Below are positions 48,646-60,160 of a stretch of DNA of 64,000 nucleotides, in pieces (within the stretch, counting starts at the first letter, position 1; the number at the start of each line of letters is the position of its first letter). The DNA is taken from contig JANVFP010000017.1 of assembly GCA_027919835.1 (NCBI GenBank), forward strand, positions 124,001-188,000. Direction: 5' to 3'. Position numbers and translations under genes: made by a program. Under the pieces are notes generated by a model, which ran no database searches, had not been told where the DNA came from, and was given only the letters and a program-made list of their open reading frames with translations. The stretch is from Lentinula raphanica. Its lineage: Eukaryota > Basidiomycota > Agaricomycetes > Agaricales > Omphalotaceae.

Positions 48646-49065
48646 TTAGGGCACACCTAGGCGTACTGTACACGTCGTTGTACGGTCTGTGTGTTCCTCG
48701 CACGGAACAACTTGAACGATCGGCTTCTCTATGATCGTCGGTATATTCAATAATGTAGCGTAGCGCTCGTTAGGCGCCCAGAGTCTAGACCGGGTGGCAG
48801 TGCCACCCGCCATCACCGCCATCGAAATTGTTTTTACTTCCCTCGCTGAGGCTCGACTCAACTTCGACTCAACTTTGACTTCATCGTCACTCTGCTTCAC
48901 GAAATGAATCTTTTCAAGCTTCAAGTCAACGCTAACACAGCACATAGGCTCTACTACCGATGCTATCTGCTTGACAAACCGTCCAAAGGCCGCTATGGAT
49001 AGATCGTACAGTAAAAGAGTCCCGCCCTGCCCCCTCTTGTCCCGCCGATCACTTTTGTCCACCAT
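48646..49065 (-). CDS. Open frame of unknown significance, about 139 codons
   Basis: An uninterrupted frame from an ATG at 49063-49065 (MVDKSDRRDKRGQGGTLLLY, then DLSIAAFGRFVKQIASVVEP). No signal peptide, domain or paralogue was recognised and no TATA element is evident. It may be chance. Confidence 0.2.
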   Translation of the reverse strand: MVDKSDRRDKRGQGGTLLLYDLSIAAFGRFVKQIASVVEPMCCVSVDLKLEKIHFVKQSDDEVKVESKLSRASAREVKTISMAVMAGGTATRSRLWAPNERYATLLNIPTIIEKPIVQVVPCEEHTDRTTTCTVRLGVP

Positions 49066-49175
49066 CGGACTCTTGCTACTCAATTCTGGTACTCCCAGTG
49101 CGTTTTCGCTATGTCCTCTGCTACCCTAGAATCGACAAATTATCCAAATATCCCTGGTGCTTTGGAATGCTTTGG

Positions 49176-49182
49176 CTATAAA
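49176..49182 (+). promoter_or_regulatory. TATA-like box upstream of the PAN-like secreted protein gene
   Basis: 'ctataaa' lies about 125 bp upstream of the start at 49307. Confidence 0.5.
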
Positions 49183-49306
49183 GGCCATACAACATCGCCG
49201 TCAATCTCTTCAAACCCACTACTCTAATCTTCTCTAATTGCCACTCGAGCTTCAAGCTCCATACACAACCAAGAACCTACCTTCGTTTCTTATCCCTCGT
49301 ACTGCG

Positions 49307-50155
49307 ATGCGTTCTTCACTGCTCGTCGTAATGCTTGCTTCGACCTCCCTCGCAAAGTACATCCCTCCTCGTGATATCCACCAAGACACCGAGTCTACCG
49401 AATACATCGTCGCCTCATTATCTGCGTCAAACTCCCATGGTGCACCAATACCACCTACGGCTTCTGGCTCCAGGCCAGGTTGGTACTATGGTGACGACCC
49501 GGGATCAGCAGACAATCTTCCATGGCTGAAGGACACAGTGAGCAAAGCGAATCATTAATCTACATTCGAGTTCGATACTCATTAGGATCGGTTTTAGGAT
49601 CTATGCGCAAGCCTCTCTCAGACTCCAGGTGCTCTTCGGTGTCCGCCTGCTCCGACAAAAGTGATCAAGAAGCTTCCTCGACGATCCGCTGCACCAACAC
49701 CCACACCATCATCTACCACGCCATCGTATATATACTGGCCGATCTTCAGCGGTCTCAAAGGGGCTATCGAAGGCTCAGGGTACTTGACCTATGGATTGGT
49801 CGATACCGTTAGTGGTGAGTACTTTTCAACAGCATTTTCGTTTCGATGGCCCCGGGCTGATGGCGAGTCCCTGATGTACATAGACTGTGAAGCAATGTGC
49901 AACAAAGTTTCGAGCTGTGTGTTCATTAATACCTATCATGATGTTAATGGCAAAGTGAGCCTTCCAATCGCTGCTCCATGATGTAACAACGTCGCTCATT
50001 CTTGTTTTTTGTTTCAGAACGGAAGTCCTCTGCTTACCTGTTCGCTGTACTCGAAGGTCCATAGTGCGGCGGATGCCACCAACAAGGGTGGACAAAAACA
50101 ACCTAATGGTTCTGTCGACTACATCACCGACAGTGCTGGATACGCTAAAATATAA
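49307..50155 (+). CDS. Secreted Cys-containing protein with PAN/apple-like C-terminal module
   Basis: MRSSLLVVMLASTSLA is a signal peptide. Exon 1 ends NLPWLKDT with a GTGAGC donor. Exon 2 (from DLCASLSQTPGALRCPPAPT) runs through a Pro/Ser/Thr linker to WPIFSGLKGAIEGSGYLTYG. A further 66-nt intron inside the open frame (GTGAGT near 49814 to TAG near 49882) joins to DCEAMCNKVSSCVFINTYHD. The last exon begins NGSPLLTCSLYSKVHSAADA and ends SVDYITDSAGYAKI with TAA 50153-50155. The C..MC....C spacing with 'FINTYHDVNGKNGSPLLTCS' fits a secreted apple/PAN-like module seen in basidiomycete proteins of unknown role, probably binding protein or carbohydrate. The domain name is by pattern memory. It is secreted; no defect is seen. 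Confidence 0.7.
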
Positions 50156-51800
50156 TAGACTTCTTGGGACGCTCATCGTTACACTTCGCTTTCGGTTTCT
50201 CATCTCTGTTTTTCGGGTCTACATATGGTTGGCTTCTACGCTCTCTTCTACCTACTAGACGGAGTCACACTCTTTGGAAACTTACAACACACCTGGATCT
50301 CCTCATGACGGACTCAGAGTTGCACATTGTATTCATACGAATCAGAAAGCATCCTTAATGCATACTCTAGTCTTCTCTCTCCAGTCTTTTCTAAACATGT
50401 CCACAGAACGCCGCAATTCGACGACCTACCCTCTCCTACCCTCAAGACCTTCACCCCTTGTTTCGCTTCTTTGATAATCCCGGCGGTTAGAATATACATA
50501 GCAAATGCCAATCGACCTATTGGACCATCAATATCATCGACTCGAACGTTGAATCAATTGTCAGGTTCTAACCTTCTCGTCAACCTCGGTCATAACTCGT
50601 GCCATCTTCTCCAACACAAAATTAGAACTCGAAGATGATTCTTGACAAGGCGGTTCAACAAGGTTAAATTCTATATCCCATTTCAGGTATCCTCGTCATT
50701 CACGATTAGTATCCAGTTAGATTTCGCTGAATGTTGCTCCTCGGAAAGGCTCGCCTCATGATTTATTGATAGACTCCAACTGTGTTAAGCTCCCGAAAAA
50801 GGGACTGAAAAAGACGGTCAGTTCGTCGTGTCCTGTGAATTTTCTGCACCGTTTACACAGCCTTGCTCCTCCCAACAGTGATTGAACTTCAAAATGGCCT
50901 TTTCTGGAGACTTCATGTACATGCCGGTCGCAATCATAATGGGTTCCGTTTCTCTGTGTACATGCTTTCCTCGCAGCGATCAGTTCGTGCCCAAACCTGG
51001 CTAGTACATATCCGTGGCTGTTTGCACAGTCCGAGCCAGCACCAGAATACGTGCTAAAAGTGACATCGACTTGGCTCCAGCCTTCAACGACCGTTGTTGC
51101 ACAAGCTATGGCATTACTGAGGAACTGGTTGTACCTCTCTAATTACAGACTCGCGCCAACCACGGTATCGGTAAGCAAGCGACTCGAATGAATGCCTGAG
51201 TCAAGGGGTATGTAGTAATCTTTCTAGACGGGGAAACAGCATCATTCATTCGAGCTCTACAGCTTTTCTTCAGAAAGAGGTAAGGAAGAAATGGACATTG
51301 AACGCCTAGGTGCGTCCGTCACACATGTAATTCTGACAATCAGGCAGTTTTGCGCAGCTCAAGCCTCGCGCGCGTGTGTTCAGAACACCTTGATCGTGAA
51401 ATTACCCTTTCATTTCCCGAAGTAGCCGTGCAAAAAGAACCAAAAGGACAAGTGACATGTCGACAATTCGATGTTTGAGATGTTTGATGTATAGAGGGGG
51501 CCTCTCTGACTTCTAAGGGCTCTACGGTACGTGCGGTACTACTTTGTGGAACCGCAGCAGGTTTCTTTGGGTCGGGATTACGTCCTCACCCATCCCTGCC
51601 TACATAGCAATCTATACCCACCCCACAGCCTGCCTTCGACACTTGTGACGAGTGAATGGGTCGTTCGAAGTTCCGAGTTTGGAATTGATGGTGTGGAGGG
51701 AAGCCTGGCTTCAGCGAAAGGGTATATAAGCCTCGTTGGTTTTTGAGAGGTCAGTCACTCACTACTGCAGCTCTACGAACGAAGAACATCTTTTCATATC
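50156..51800. other. Intergenic
   Basis: About 1.6 kb with only short frames lacking domains. The right end carries the peroxygenase promoter. No repeat shared with the rest of the window was noticed. Confidence 0.45.
51723..51729 (+). promoter_or_regulatory. TATA box of the peroxygenase gene
   Basis: 'tatataa' lies 72-78 bp upstream of the start codon at 51801. Confidence 0.6.
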
Positions 51801-52852
51801 ATGCTTATTTCCTTTGCTTTCATAACCACTCTACTAGTCTCTGTCGCTGTCGTCAAATCCGACGACATAGACTGGAGTGCTCATCAGTGGCAAGCACCCT
51901 CGGCTACTGATTCCAGAGGCCCATGTCCTGGATTGAACACGTATGTTCGATGTCTCTTTCGTATGTTTGATGATTCGACCTCATAATATCCGATCGAAGG
52001 CTGGCGAACCATGGGTTTTTGCCCAGGAATGGGAGCAACATCACCATTCCCATCGTCCTCAACGCGATCAATGGTATGTTGTCTCTAGTCTCATCGCCGA
52101 ATCTTGTCAGGCTCTCAACATTGACGGACGTACTTTCCAGATGGATTCAATTTTCGACCCATTGATGTCCTGCGCATAGCCGCGAAACTTGGGCTCCTTA
52201 CGACTGATGCAGAAGACAGTTTCAGTCTGCAAGAGCTTGCGCTGTAAGTAACCCATTCTACCGTATAACTGCTAGTACTGGTTGCTAAAATCGAGTCTAG
52301 CCACGGCACTCTAGAGCATGACGCTTCCATGTCCCGAAACGACTTGGCTCTCGGTGACAACATCCACTTCAACGAAACCGTCTTCACCACCTTGGCCAAC
52401 TCGAACCCGGGCGTGGATTATTACAACGTCACTTCCGCCGCTCAGGTCCTCGAACAGCGTTTGGCGGAAGACAAGATCGTCAATCCGTCCCTCATCAACA
52501 CGATCAAGGAATTCGAAGTACGCGTCATCGAATCTGGTTTCTACCTCAGTGTCATGGGCAATGTGACTACGGGAGTTGCGCCGAAGAAGTACGCAGTTTT
52601 TTTGAAACTCCTCTATGATGCCTCAGACTAAAGTCTCTTCGATATCATAGCTTTGTCCAGATATTGTTCAGGGAAGAACGCCTGCCTTTGGAAGAGGGCT
52701 GGACGCGTTCGGAGGTGCCCATTGATCAAGATAACTTCAATAACGTGGTGGCAGGAATCTCCAATGCCTCTACATGGGCTCCTTCGGGAGAGGTTGTTTG
52801 TCCTTGGATTCGACTTCAGCCCGAAGGCGACGTTGTCGTTGTAGACGGTTGA
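51801..52852 (+). CDS. Short heme-thiolate unspecific peroxygenase (chloroperoxidase family)
   Basis: A secreted heme-thiolate enzyme that inserts oxygen from H2O2 into organic substrates. MLISFAFITTLLVSVAVVKS is the signal peptide. HQWQAPSATDSRGPCPGLNT holds the PCP motif whose Cys ligates heme; then LANHGFLPRNGSNITIPIVL, GFNFRPIDVLRIAAKLGLLT, and HGTLEHDASMSRNDLALGDN, the EHD-S motif that binds the magnesium site and heme propionate. Later FYLSVMGN and LFREERLPLEEGWTRSE fit the C-terminal part. It ends PEGDVVVVDG and TGA 52850-52852, about 265 residues, matching the short UPO class. Four introns: the first ends in an unusual 'gaag' acceptor, and the last appears to use a weak GTTTTT donor after PKKYA. 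If that donor is not used, translation stops early at YDASD. The family is secure. Confidence 0.9.
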
Positions 52853-53558
52853 TCTTTGCTAAGGATTCTGATTGAGTCGTGAATAGTAGATCAGAGAACA
52901 TACTACTAGTACCTCATGTTCTGAGTCTTGCCAAATATTTAATTTGGCACGCGTTTAGAACTGTTTATGATTTTTACATCCCTGTTGACGATGAGGACGA
53001 TTGAGGGTCATTAGGAGGATATCAATGACTACGAACTAGTGTAAGAATACCTGTGCCCAGAGTAAGTTTGCACTTTGAACTCGACTTGAAGTATGTAGTA
53101 CGAGGTGAACTTCAGTTCTTGTTGTGAATTGTCAGTCGGCCGAGACTCCGAGTCGCCGACTTGGTCCGATCCGATCCGAGGTCTGCATGAGCGCTTTTTT
53201 TACACTTGTTCTCGATCGTTCATCTTCCATGGAATCGATGGCCAGCACGACCACCAACCTCTGTTAATCCTCAGAGCCTCAAACTCACGCTTAATACTCT
53301 CGCTCGTTTTGACGAGTCAGTTTGGAGACTGTACAGAGTGCGTATAAAGATCAATGTTGCATTCAGCCTACATTGCGCAAGCCACGCTGCTGAACTTCCA
53401 CATCAGAAGGTCCTGTGGAACATGAATATCCGATAGATAAAAACCTCCCCGTTTTTACAGGTTTTTACCCTTTCCCCCAGAGCTGGTCTCCTAATACCCC
53501 CACTACCAACTACAAGCGATTTTCAAATCTGTGTACTCAATACGCCCAACATCCACCA
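52853..53558. promoter_or_regulatory. Upstream region of secreted-family copy 1
   Basis: From about 53155 it resembles the regions upstream of the other three family members: 'tccgatc(c/t)gatccgaggt' at 53166 and 60182, 'ttttttacactt' at 53196 and 60226, and TATA-like 'gatagataaaaacct' at 53431-53445, about 120 bp before the start. Equivalent TATA-like motifs: 60496 'atataaacct', 61910 'agataaagacct', 63239 'agataaaaccct'. Confidence 0.6.
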
Positions 53559-54872
53559 ATGGTCTATGCTCGCTCCGTGTTCACTACGCTCCTCGTCTTC
53601 GGAGTAACTTCCTTTGTCGTCCTTGTCTGCGCCGCTCCGATCAACACCAATTCGAGACTGTCACTTGTCGGAAGTGCCGTCACTAGTACACCGACTTCTA
53701 ACAGTCACACTCCCACTTCTACATCCACCTCCCAGCTCTCCGCCGCTACCCCCAAGTCCAATGCTCAACATCCTCAGGAGTTTAGTTTCGTCAAATATCT
53801 TCATAGTCCTCTTTCCGATCATGAACCTCCAGTTCTTGCTACCTGAGGCGACCACTGATGCTCCGTCTGATGCTCATCATACTCAGCCGCATAGCGCTCG
53901 AGAGGATTCTCATCGTCCTCTCTCCAAACAAGATCCTCCAGTTCTGCTACCTGCCAAGGCGGCTAGTGCTCAGTCTGATGAGCAGCCATATAGCGCTCTC
54001 GAGGATCTTCATCGTCCTCTCTCCGAACAAGGTCCTCCAGCTCTGCAACATGAGCGGACCAGTGCTCCGTCCCATGCTCGTCATCCTACTTCGGAGTCTA
54101 GCTTCCCCGAGGTTCATCGTCTCCCTTCCGAACATGGTCCTCCAGTTCTGCCACATGACTCAGAGCAGACCAGCTTCCTCGATGATCTTAATAGTCCTCT
54201 GAGTCCCGGACAAAATCATCCACCCGAGGCAAGTTTCAATCATCATTCTCGCCCTTACATTTTCTCAGAACGGCTCTCTTTCTCTAGCCCCACCAACACC
54301 TGGCCCATCCAGTTTCTAAGGTATGGATCGAGCCCCAATATAGAGTTCTTCTGCATCTCTCATTCTTTGACTGGCAGGGCATGGATCTCGGCGACAGTCA
54401 TAGCCATCGGCAGGGTACGGCGGTCAGCAATGATTATTGGCCGGGTACGGTGCCACCTGGCCATACTAAGGATTGGCCGGGCACAGTGTCCAGCCATGAT
54501 AATCAGTTGGATATGGGGCCACCCGGCCCTGGGCATTTGCAGAGTACAGTGCCATCGAGCCATGACTATCAGCAGAATACGGATACTGGCTTCGGTTCTT
54601 GGTTTGGGCTTTCGCAGCCTAGAGGTACGATGTACGGCAACAGTCATCAGAATATGGCTCCCGGTAACGTGCAGACCTACAATACACAGCCTACTGGCCA
54701 AATTCAGGGACATCCCCAAGCTACTAGTAGTCACCCTCCCTCCAAGATCGTGCCATCCAATGGCGATATGGGCACGAATACGCCTATGGAAGGTGGTTAG
54801 ATTCACTCTGGGCTTGCTCATCTAGACACGGTACCAAGGAATGCTCCCACTTCTGGCGGAGCCCACCATTAG
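53559..54872 (+). pseudogene. Ser/Thr-rich secreted-family copy 1, with repeat expansion, frameshift and nonsense codon
   Basis: Begins MVYARSVFTTLLVFGVTSFV (signal peptide), then a Ser/Thr-rich segment (TSTPTSNSHTPTSTSTSQLS) shared with copies 2-4. It uniquely carries about five degenerate repeats of roughly 30 residues with a core like EDLHRPLSEQGPPAL. In repeat 1 an extra T ('gttcttgctacc' against 'gttctgctacc' in the next unit) shifts the frame and gives TGA at 53844-53846; the exon from 53559 to the shared GC donor (54228) is 670 nt, one more than a multiple of three. Exon 2 (54378 on) encodes a Gly/His/Gln/Asn-rich domain (MDLGDSHSHRQGTAVSNDYW). A TAG at 54798-54800 precedes the ancestral stop at 54870-54872, recognisable because SGGAHH and its flank align with copy 3. 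Unknown family; probably inactive unless shortened forms are used. Confidence 0.7.
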
Positions 54873-55052
54873 TGTACTAGTTCCTCGAGCCAATATTCAC
54901 CGCGCGACTACGTCGTCGGAGCTTACCTATGCACGTTTCACAATTTTGTCATCGTTCAGTAAAACAGCAGTCTGCGTAAGTAGTTGTAGGAAAATCTCAT
55001 GCTCTTGAAGAGCATCATTAGAATTTAGAAATAATTGAATCTGCATATCAAG
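54873..55052. other. 3' region of secreted-family copy 1
   Basis: Carries the palindrome GCTCTTGAAGAGC at 55000-55012 (or within a base or two), also found after copies 2 and 3, followed by the left target-site duplication of the next element. Confidence 0.6.
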
Positions 55053-55059
55053 ATTCAAT

Positions 55060-56390
55060 CCCAGTGAAAATCCCATCGTGTCACAGCATTTCGGAGCAGT
55101 TCACAACAGTTGACCTGACACGAGCAGCTGTGGCACGAAAAGTGAGACCATTTACGACCGCTTAGCTAGCTCGGAGTTACTTTTTTTCTCCAGTATCATT
55201 TCCAGTCATATCGTGTCTTGTCGCATCATTCACTTCATCTGCTCACATCTATCATGGTCAGCTCACATCTTAAACCATTCATCTGTTCAAATAGGTTCAC
55301 AGTATGCTTGAATCTGTTCATTTCGTGCACATTGAATAAAATCTGTTCAAATCTGTTTACAAATATCTACAGACTACTCGAGACAATTAAGAGAGAGGTA
55401 GGATGAACTACTAACTGACTTGGAAGTGATTTATGTGCTGAAAGCAGTGGTTATGCATGAGATGATGATGAAGACAGAAGTTACAGACGCACCTATACAA
55501 GTTGCAGAAAATCTATAACAGTAGAAATGGTTCATATTATCATGCGAAGGCCCTGCGTTGTCAGGAATTGGGTAGTGGAAGAGGCAAATTGGACGAAATC
55601 AACTCGGACTCTGAATCTACTGAGCTTCTTCAATATAGAACAATGAGCAATGCAAAAAGAGACGCACTTTCGTGATGTTCCGCTGCCCGCCCGCACTACG
55701 TTCAAGCCATCTAAGTACTGCGAGTTGAGTTCAAAGGCTGAGTTCAGAGATAATGGCCCTTCAAAGGAACGCTGAAATAACAAGTCAAGATAATCGAGGC
55801 AGGCTGAATTTGTCGTATTTTGCATTTGTCGACGGACAATTACTGCTGCAGCGCCGTATGAAAGTTCAGATAAATTCAAGAAATATCATGAAGTCACTTA
55901 CAAGTAACAAGTTGAATCCGTAACAAGTTGAATCCACGAACCATGTTGTGACCGTGAACCTGGGTAACTAGAGCCTGTTCGGAAGAAGCTTCATTCTAGA
56001 GCATGCAGAACAGCGAGTATGGGCATACCTGGCATTTGAGAAACTGAATGTGTAAAAGAAGGAGTACATATGTCGAAGTTGTTGAAGGGAGTTTAAAGAG
56101 TTTGTCTGAAGGCTCGTCACAAAATTTGCGAAGTTCTTATGGTCACTGTCAGGTGATGCAAAGGTCTGAACCTGTTCTGAACTCAGAAGAAAACTGATGC
56201 AAAAAAGATCATACTATTTCTCCGAGAAATTACACGAAATGATATGACATGAAGAGAACAGAATTCTGTGAACCTTTGTTTGTAGGTTGATCATGTCAGA
56301 TATGCTCAATACGATATCACACGATCTTTGAGACCCAGTTCAGACCTCAACTGATGTGTCCTGTTCCGGCACGATGGGATTTTCACTGGG
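55060..56390. mobile_element. Non-autonomous DNA transposon, 1331 bp, perfect 21-bp terminal inverted repeats
   Basis: The left end (55060-55080) starts CCCAGTGAAAATCCC; the right end (56370-56390) is its exact reverse complement. Direct repeats ATTCAAT at 55053-55059 and 56391-56397 form a 7-bp target-site duplication. The interior has no transposase; the only sizeable frame (55532-55879, minus) shows no domain. Short subterminal motifs such as 'atctgttca' recur (55286, 55312, 55341). The family is uncertain; the CAGTG-type end and subterminal repeats hint at hAT, but 7 bp rather than 8 bp of duplication does not fit cleanly. Confidence 0.8.
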
Positions 56391-56526
56391 ATTCAATGGG
56401 CGTTCGACTACCTTCGACCACATACTTTTGAGCTTGACCATTCGTTTTCTTAATATTTGAATCTTCTAGTTACTAGCTTCTGGTCTGGTTGGGAATAATC
56501 TGAGACGCTGGAGGACGCTGGTCGAG

Positions 56527-59500
56527 ATCTTCGCCTCAACGACCCGCGGAATGAGCAGGCCACGTGATTGATTACATATACTTTTCCACGTCTCCTACCA
56601 TTCATCGCGCTTCGCTAAGTCCATTTTCATCGTCGTTATCGCGCAAGTCGCGACTTGGTCATTCAGTGCTACTTCTAGCATACTACATGTCTAGTCCATG
56701 TACATAGTTATTTCGTTGCTGTCCTTGAATGTACGTGGCATGGTTCGCCTACGCTTTTCTCCCACAGCTGCCCCTCCCACTTTGTCAACCTCAGCGAACA
56801 TACGCTTCAAGATTTTACCTAGCTTTGGGTGAACGCCTTGCGAGCCCTTAGCAATACTTGCAAGTGCCGTAAACAAACCCTCTGTGTTCTCAACAGAAAC
56901 TGATGAAAAGAACATCTGATGAGAGAAATCAGTCGCATGCAGTTGAACATACAAAAGTGACATGTGGAATGATGGAGGATGGGCCACTCACACGGTTGCT
57001 TTCTTCCCCTTCGTCGTCACTACAGAAGGGTGAGGACCGTTCGTGTGCTGCACTAGCTGGGCTGCTCGCATGCTGCTCAAGCTCTCCTTCAAGGTTATTC
57101 ATCAAGGAGATACCATCTTCAGCTTCTGCCTCGCCAATGGAGGCTTCATTGCCCGAACCCGGTACTTCCATGATGGGCTCCATACCAGGAATAGTGTAGA
57201 ATGGCGCGAAGTGGTTCCGGCGCAGAGCACGAAAGAAGGGGAGGTTATGAAGTGGTAAGTTATTGGTTTGTTGATTCACCTCTCTCACAAGATGCTTGCA
57301 GAGAAGCCATCGACTTATGAGAAAACTTGGACAGCTGCAAGTCATAGTTTCGAGATTCGTGTGATATGCACCTCGAGGACGTAGACGCTCTGCCTCTATA
57401 TCGGCAAGCAACTCTGCCCTTGCGTTAGACTTCAAGGTTTTGTCTTTGAGGCAAGCAAGCTCCTTTTCGATGGACCTCTGCTCATCCGATTTGCTCATAT
57501 TCTCCCAGTCTCGTCTTAGGTTTTCTTGCCATTTAGCCAAAGGATGTGGGCGGCCAGCACGACGCCGGCCAAGGAAATAATGAATCTTTCGCCGGATACG
57601 TGGGAGCAAATTGGTGAGAACGACATGAACCAGAAGGTCGAGCCGTGGTCGATTGAATTGATGTAAGTCGCGTCTTTTAATTGCTCTCCACGTACTTTCA
57701 ACCATCATCGTGGTCTTAGTACGCGGAATAGCATCGCAGGATGCGCGCGCCCACAAGACCCACTGTTTTGGAGAGTACCACCGGTTCCAGAAGTATGCCC
57801 AGGCCTGCGAAAGGTCATGCGTGCGGCAATAGTCATACACTTCTCGCGTCGCGTGTTCATGAATCTGTTCCGCAGAAAGATATGTTGGTGTAGCGCTAGT
57901 GTCATTGAGTGGAATGGAAGGGTGCAAATGCAGATGACGGCGCCACATTTCTATCAACGGAGTACGATTCTGGGATGGGCAGAATTCTGGTAAGTCGCTT
58001 CGGATATCTTTCAAGGACGGTGGAGCTGGCCAAAATGTAGTTTTAGTTTCGCCGTCTTTCAGGATGAAAAGAGGGGTGCGGCAGTGCTGTGTAAGTGGGG
58101 GAGAATGTGTAGAATCGACTCTAGAATGAGGTATCGACACGGCTTCTGCTTTCATTGTCTTGAGATTAATCTTGAGTTTTAGTGTTTCATCTGGTTCTGG
58201 AACCTCGGCGTCAGATGGATGGACCCCTTCCTCGACTGCTCCCATCGTTACCCCCGGTGCCCAGGTCGGATCAATGAAATCGAATCGACGGTGTGCAACA
58301 CGAGGGTCATAAGCTGCAGGAGGTTTGTTCTCACCGAGCCGCTTTTCGATGTATCTGATGCCGTGCCAATAGCACAGCTGATGTTTTGCATCCGGGATCT
58401 CGATGCGGAAAGCATTGATTTCAGTGATGTCCTTGTCGCTCAGTGTGAACTTGATATTTAGACATCGTTTCGCCAGCCACCGTACAAAGTCGCGAAGTAA
58501 GAGTTCCTTCACACCTTCGCCTGCAGCCTCGGTGAGAGTATTCAGCTGGAAGGCAAGTGGTATTGCTTGCCCGTTCAACTCTCCCACAATAGCGAAGAGT
58601 TCATAACCAAGGGCATTGGTTTTCCCTGCCCATGATCTGGTAAGTTCTATCTTGTTTGATCTGTCATTGTACTCACATGTTGAATCCATCAGAATCTCTT
58701 CGATTTGAGATCCTATACCGTCGAGTATCTCTGTGAAAGCAAAGGCAATGCTCGATGCACCATCACGTTGAGTGATAGGTATCACTTCGATTTTTTCATT
58801 CCCGGTGAGCTGAAGCAACTGGATTGCTGACTTGACTTGATCCTGATCTAGGTGCCAATGGTCTTTGTTGATGCGAGTCCATTCGGTTTGGATCTGCTTT
58901 TCGGTAAGTTCAGTATCCGGGTCTTGCTGAAGTATGTAGTCCCAGATCTGACAATCATCATCAATCTCTAGCAATACACGGGTGAAATCTGAATCACCTT
59001 TGAAGGTGAGTGATGTCTCATACTTTCGATAACCTTTCGGTCAGCAGGTGAGATGGATATGTTGACATATTCAGGATGAGACTTGTGCGTGAGGCGTATT
59101 CGTGCCTCTTCAGGATACCCATCCCTCATGGTGATATTCAGCCATCCACCGCAAGGGTAGCGCTGCATTTTGTCGCGTGAGCGTTGCTTGGTGACATCGG
59201 AATGAACCTTTGACTTCGCTTGTTCAGCATCAAACTGAGAACAAAAAAACTGAAGAGTCTTGACTGCAGTATCTGTCTGGCTTTTGTTTGTTTTTTGTAG
59301 CTGTGGAGCATGAGTGTATACTCATCATCATGAACAGGCATCTTACATGAAGCGGAAATTAGTTTCAGTCCAGATTGCACGCGCCATCTGACGCGCTACC
59401 TTCCCTACTTCCAATTTTTCTTCTTCTTGATCACCTTCTCCTTCCGATGTCTCGAGCTCAATGCCATCCTCCCTCTTCTCCTCAGCATCTAGTGTCATCT

Positions 59501-60160
59501 CGAAGCACAGCTGCTCAAGGTCAACAATGTAGTTGCAGTCTATCTCACCCTTTTTTGCAATGCGGATGATTTCGAGAAACTTGTCCCATTTTACGCGTTT
59601 TTGGGCTTCAAAATCGTTATTTGTGAGTCCTGGAGTGTTATCTGCTTCATGAGACACGTTGCCTTTGTGTTTTCTTCTCGCTCTTGCTATAGCGTCGCGT
59701 GCATTGCATGCTTGACACTTTCTCAGATAGGCCAAATTTCTTCCCTGGGGAAATGTGCTAATTTTTCCAGTATAAGGGCAGTGAGAGCATTTTCTGAGAC
59801 TGTCAAGGTCTACTGCACATTAGCAATAGACTATCTTGACAGAGTTTCTTTACCTTGCATCGGTGAAGAGGTTGCAGGAGCCATCATTGGGCGTCTTCTC
59901 TAGCGCTAAGCTCATTTCAAGTTGGATCACTGATGGTCTCATTCTCTCTTAGGTACACTGAGCTACACTGAGCTAGTGTTAGTACACATGTATATATGCC
60001 TGAGCTTTTATAGTAGCACTGAATGACCAAGTCGCGACTTGCGCGATAACAACGATGAAAATGGACTTAGCGAAGCGCGATGAATGGTAGGAGACGTGGA
60101 AAAGTATATGTAATCGATCACGTGGCCTGCTCATTCCGCGGGTCGTTGAGGCGAAGATCT
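56527..60160 (-). mobile_element. MULE (Mutator-like) DNA transposon, 3634 bp
   Basis: The long terminal inverted repeats, about 147 bp (56527-56673 and 60012-60160), begin ATCTTCGCCTCAACGACCCG and differ at only a few positions. The 9-bp direct repeat CTGGTCGAG flanks it exactly (56518-56526 and 60161-60169), the size typical of Mutator elements. It encodes one minus-strand transposase. It has inserted about 450 bp upstream of secreted-family copy 2, separating it from copy 1. Near-identical inverted repeats suggest a relatively recent insertion. Confidence 0.93.
56691..59887 (-). CDS. MULE transposase with SWIM zinc finger
   Basis: Cuts and pastes the surrounding element. It starts at 59887 (MMAPATSSPMQ), then a zinc-ribbon-like RKCSHCPYTGKISTFPQGRN with RKCQACNARD. 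Next comes the N-terminal FLYWCH/FAR1-like part ending SRDKMQRYPCGGWLNITMRD. The main exon (56929-about 58974) holds the MULE catalytic domain: ILMDSTCEYN and TNALGYELFAIVGELNGQAI around the first Asp, FTLSDKDITEINAFR and IPDAKHQLCYWHGIRYIEKR, and WRAIKRRDLHQF. The SWIM finger is MTCSCPSFLISRWLLCKHLV. The last exon gives MFFSSVSVENTEGLFTALAS and TAG 56691-56693. An intron of about 56 nt joins VIE to IDDDCQIWDY in frame. One defect is likely: at a T7 run (59243-59249) the frame changes between YKKQTKARQ and FFCSQFDAEQ, so the transposase needs one extra T to be intact. A deletion or a sequencing error would explain it. Confidence 0.85.

Larger units (their letters stand above)
47701..49306. other. 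Intergenic with one unsupported ORF
   Basis: No domain-bearing gene is recognised. A minus-strand open frame of about 140 codons lies at 48646-49065. The right end holds the promoter of the secreted protein at 49307. Confidence 0.4.

Noticed and set aside
53614..54825. Single 403-codon ORF as one continuous gene
   Set aside because: It begins out of frame with the signal peptide and reads through the conserved GC-AG intron; beyond it the real domain lies in another frame.
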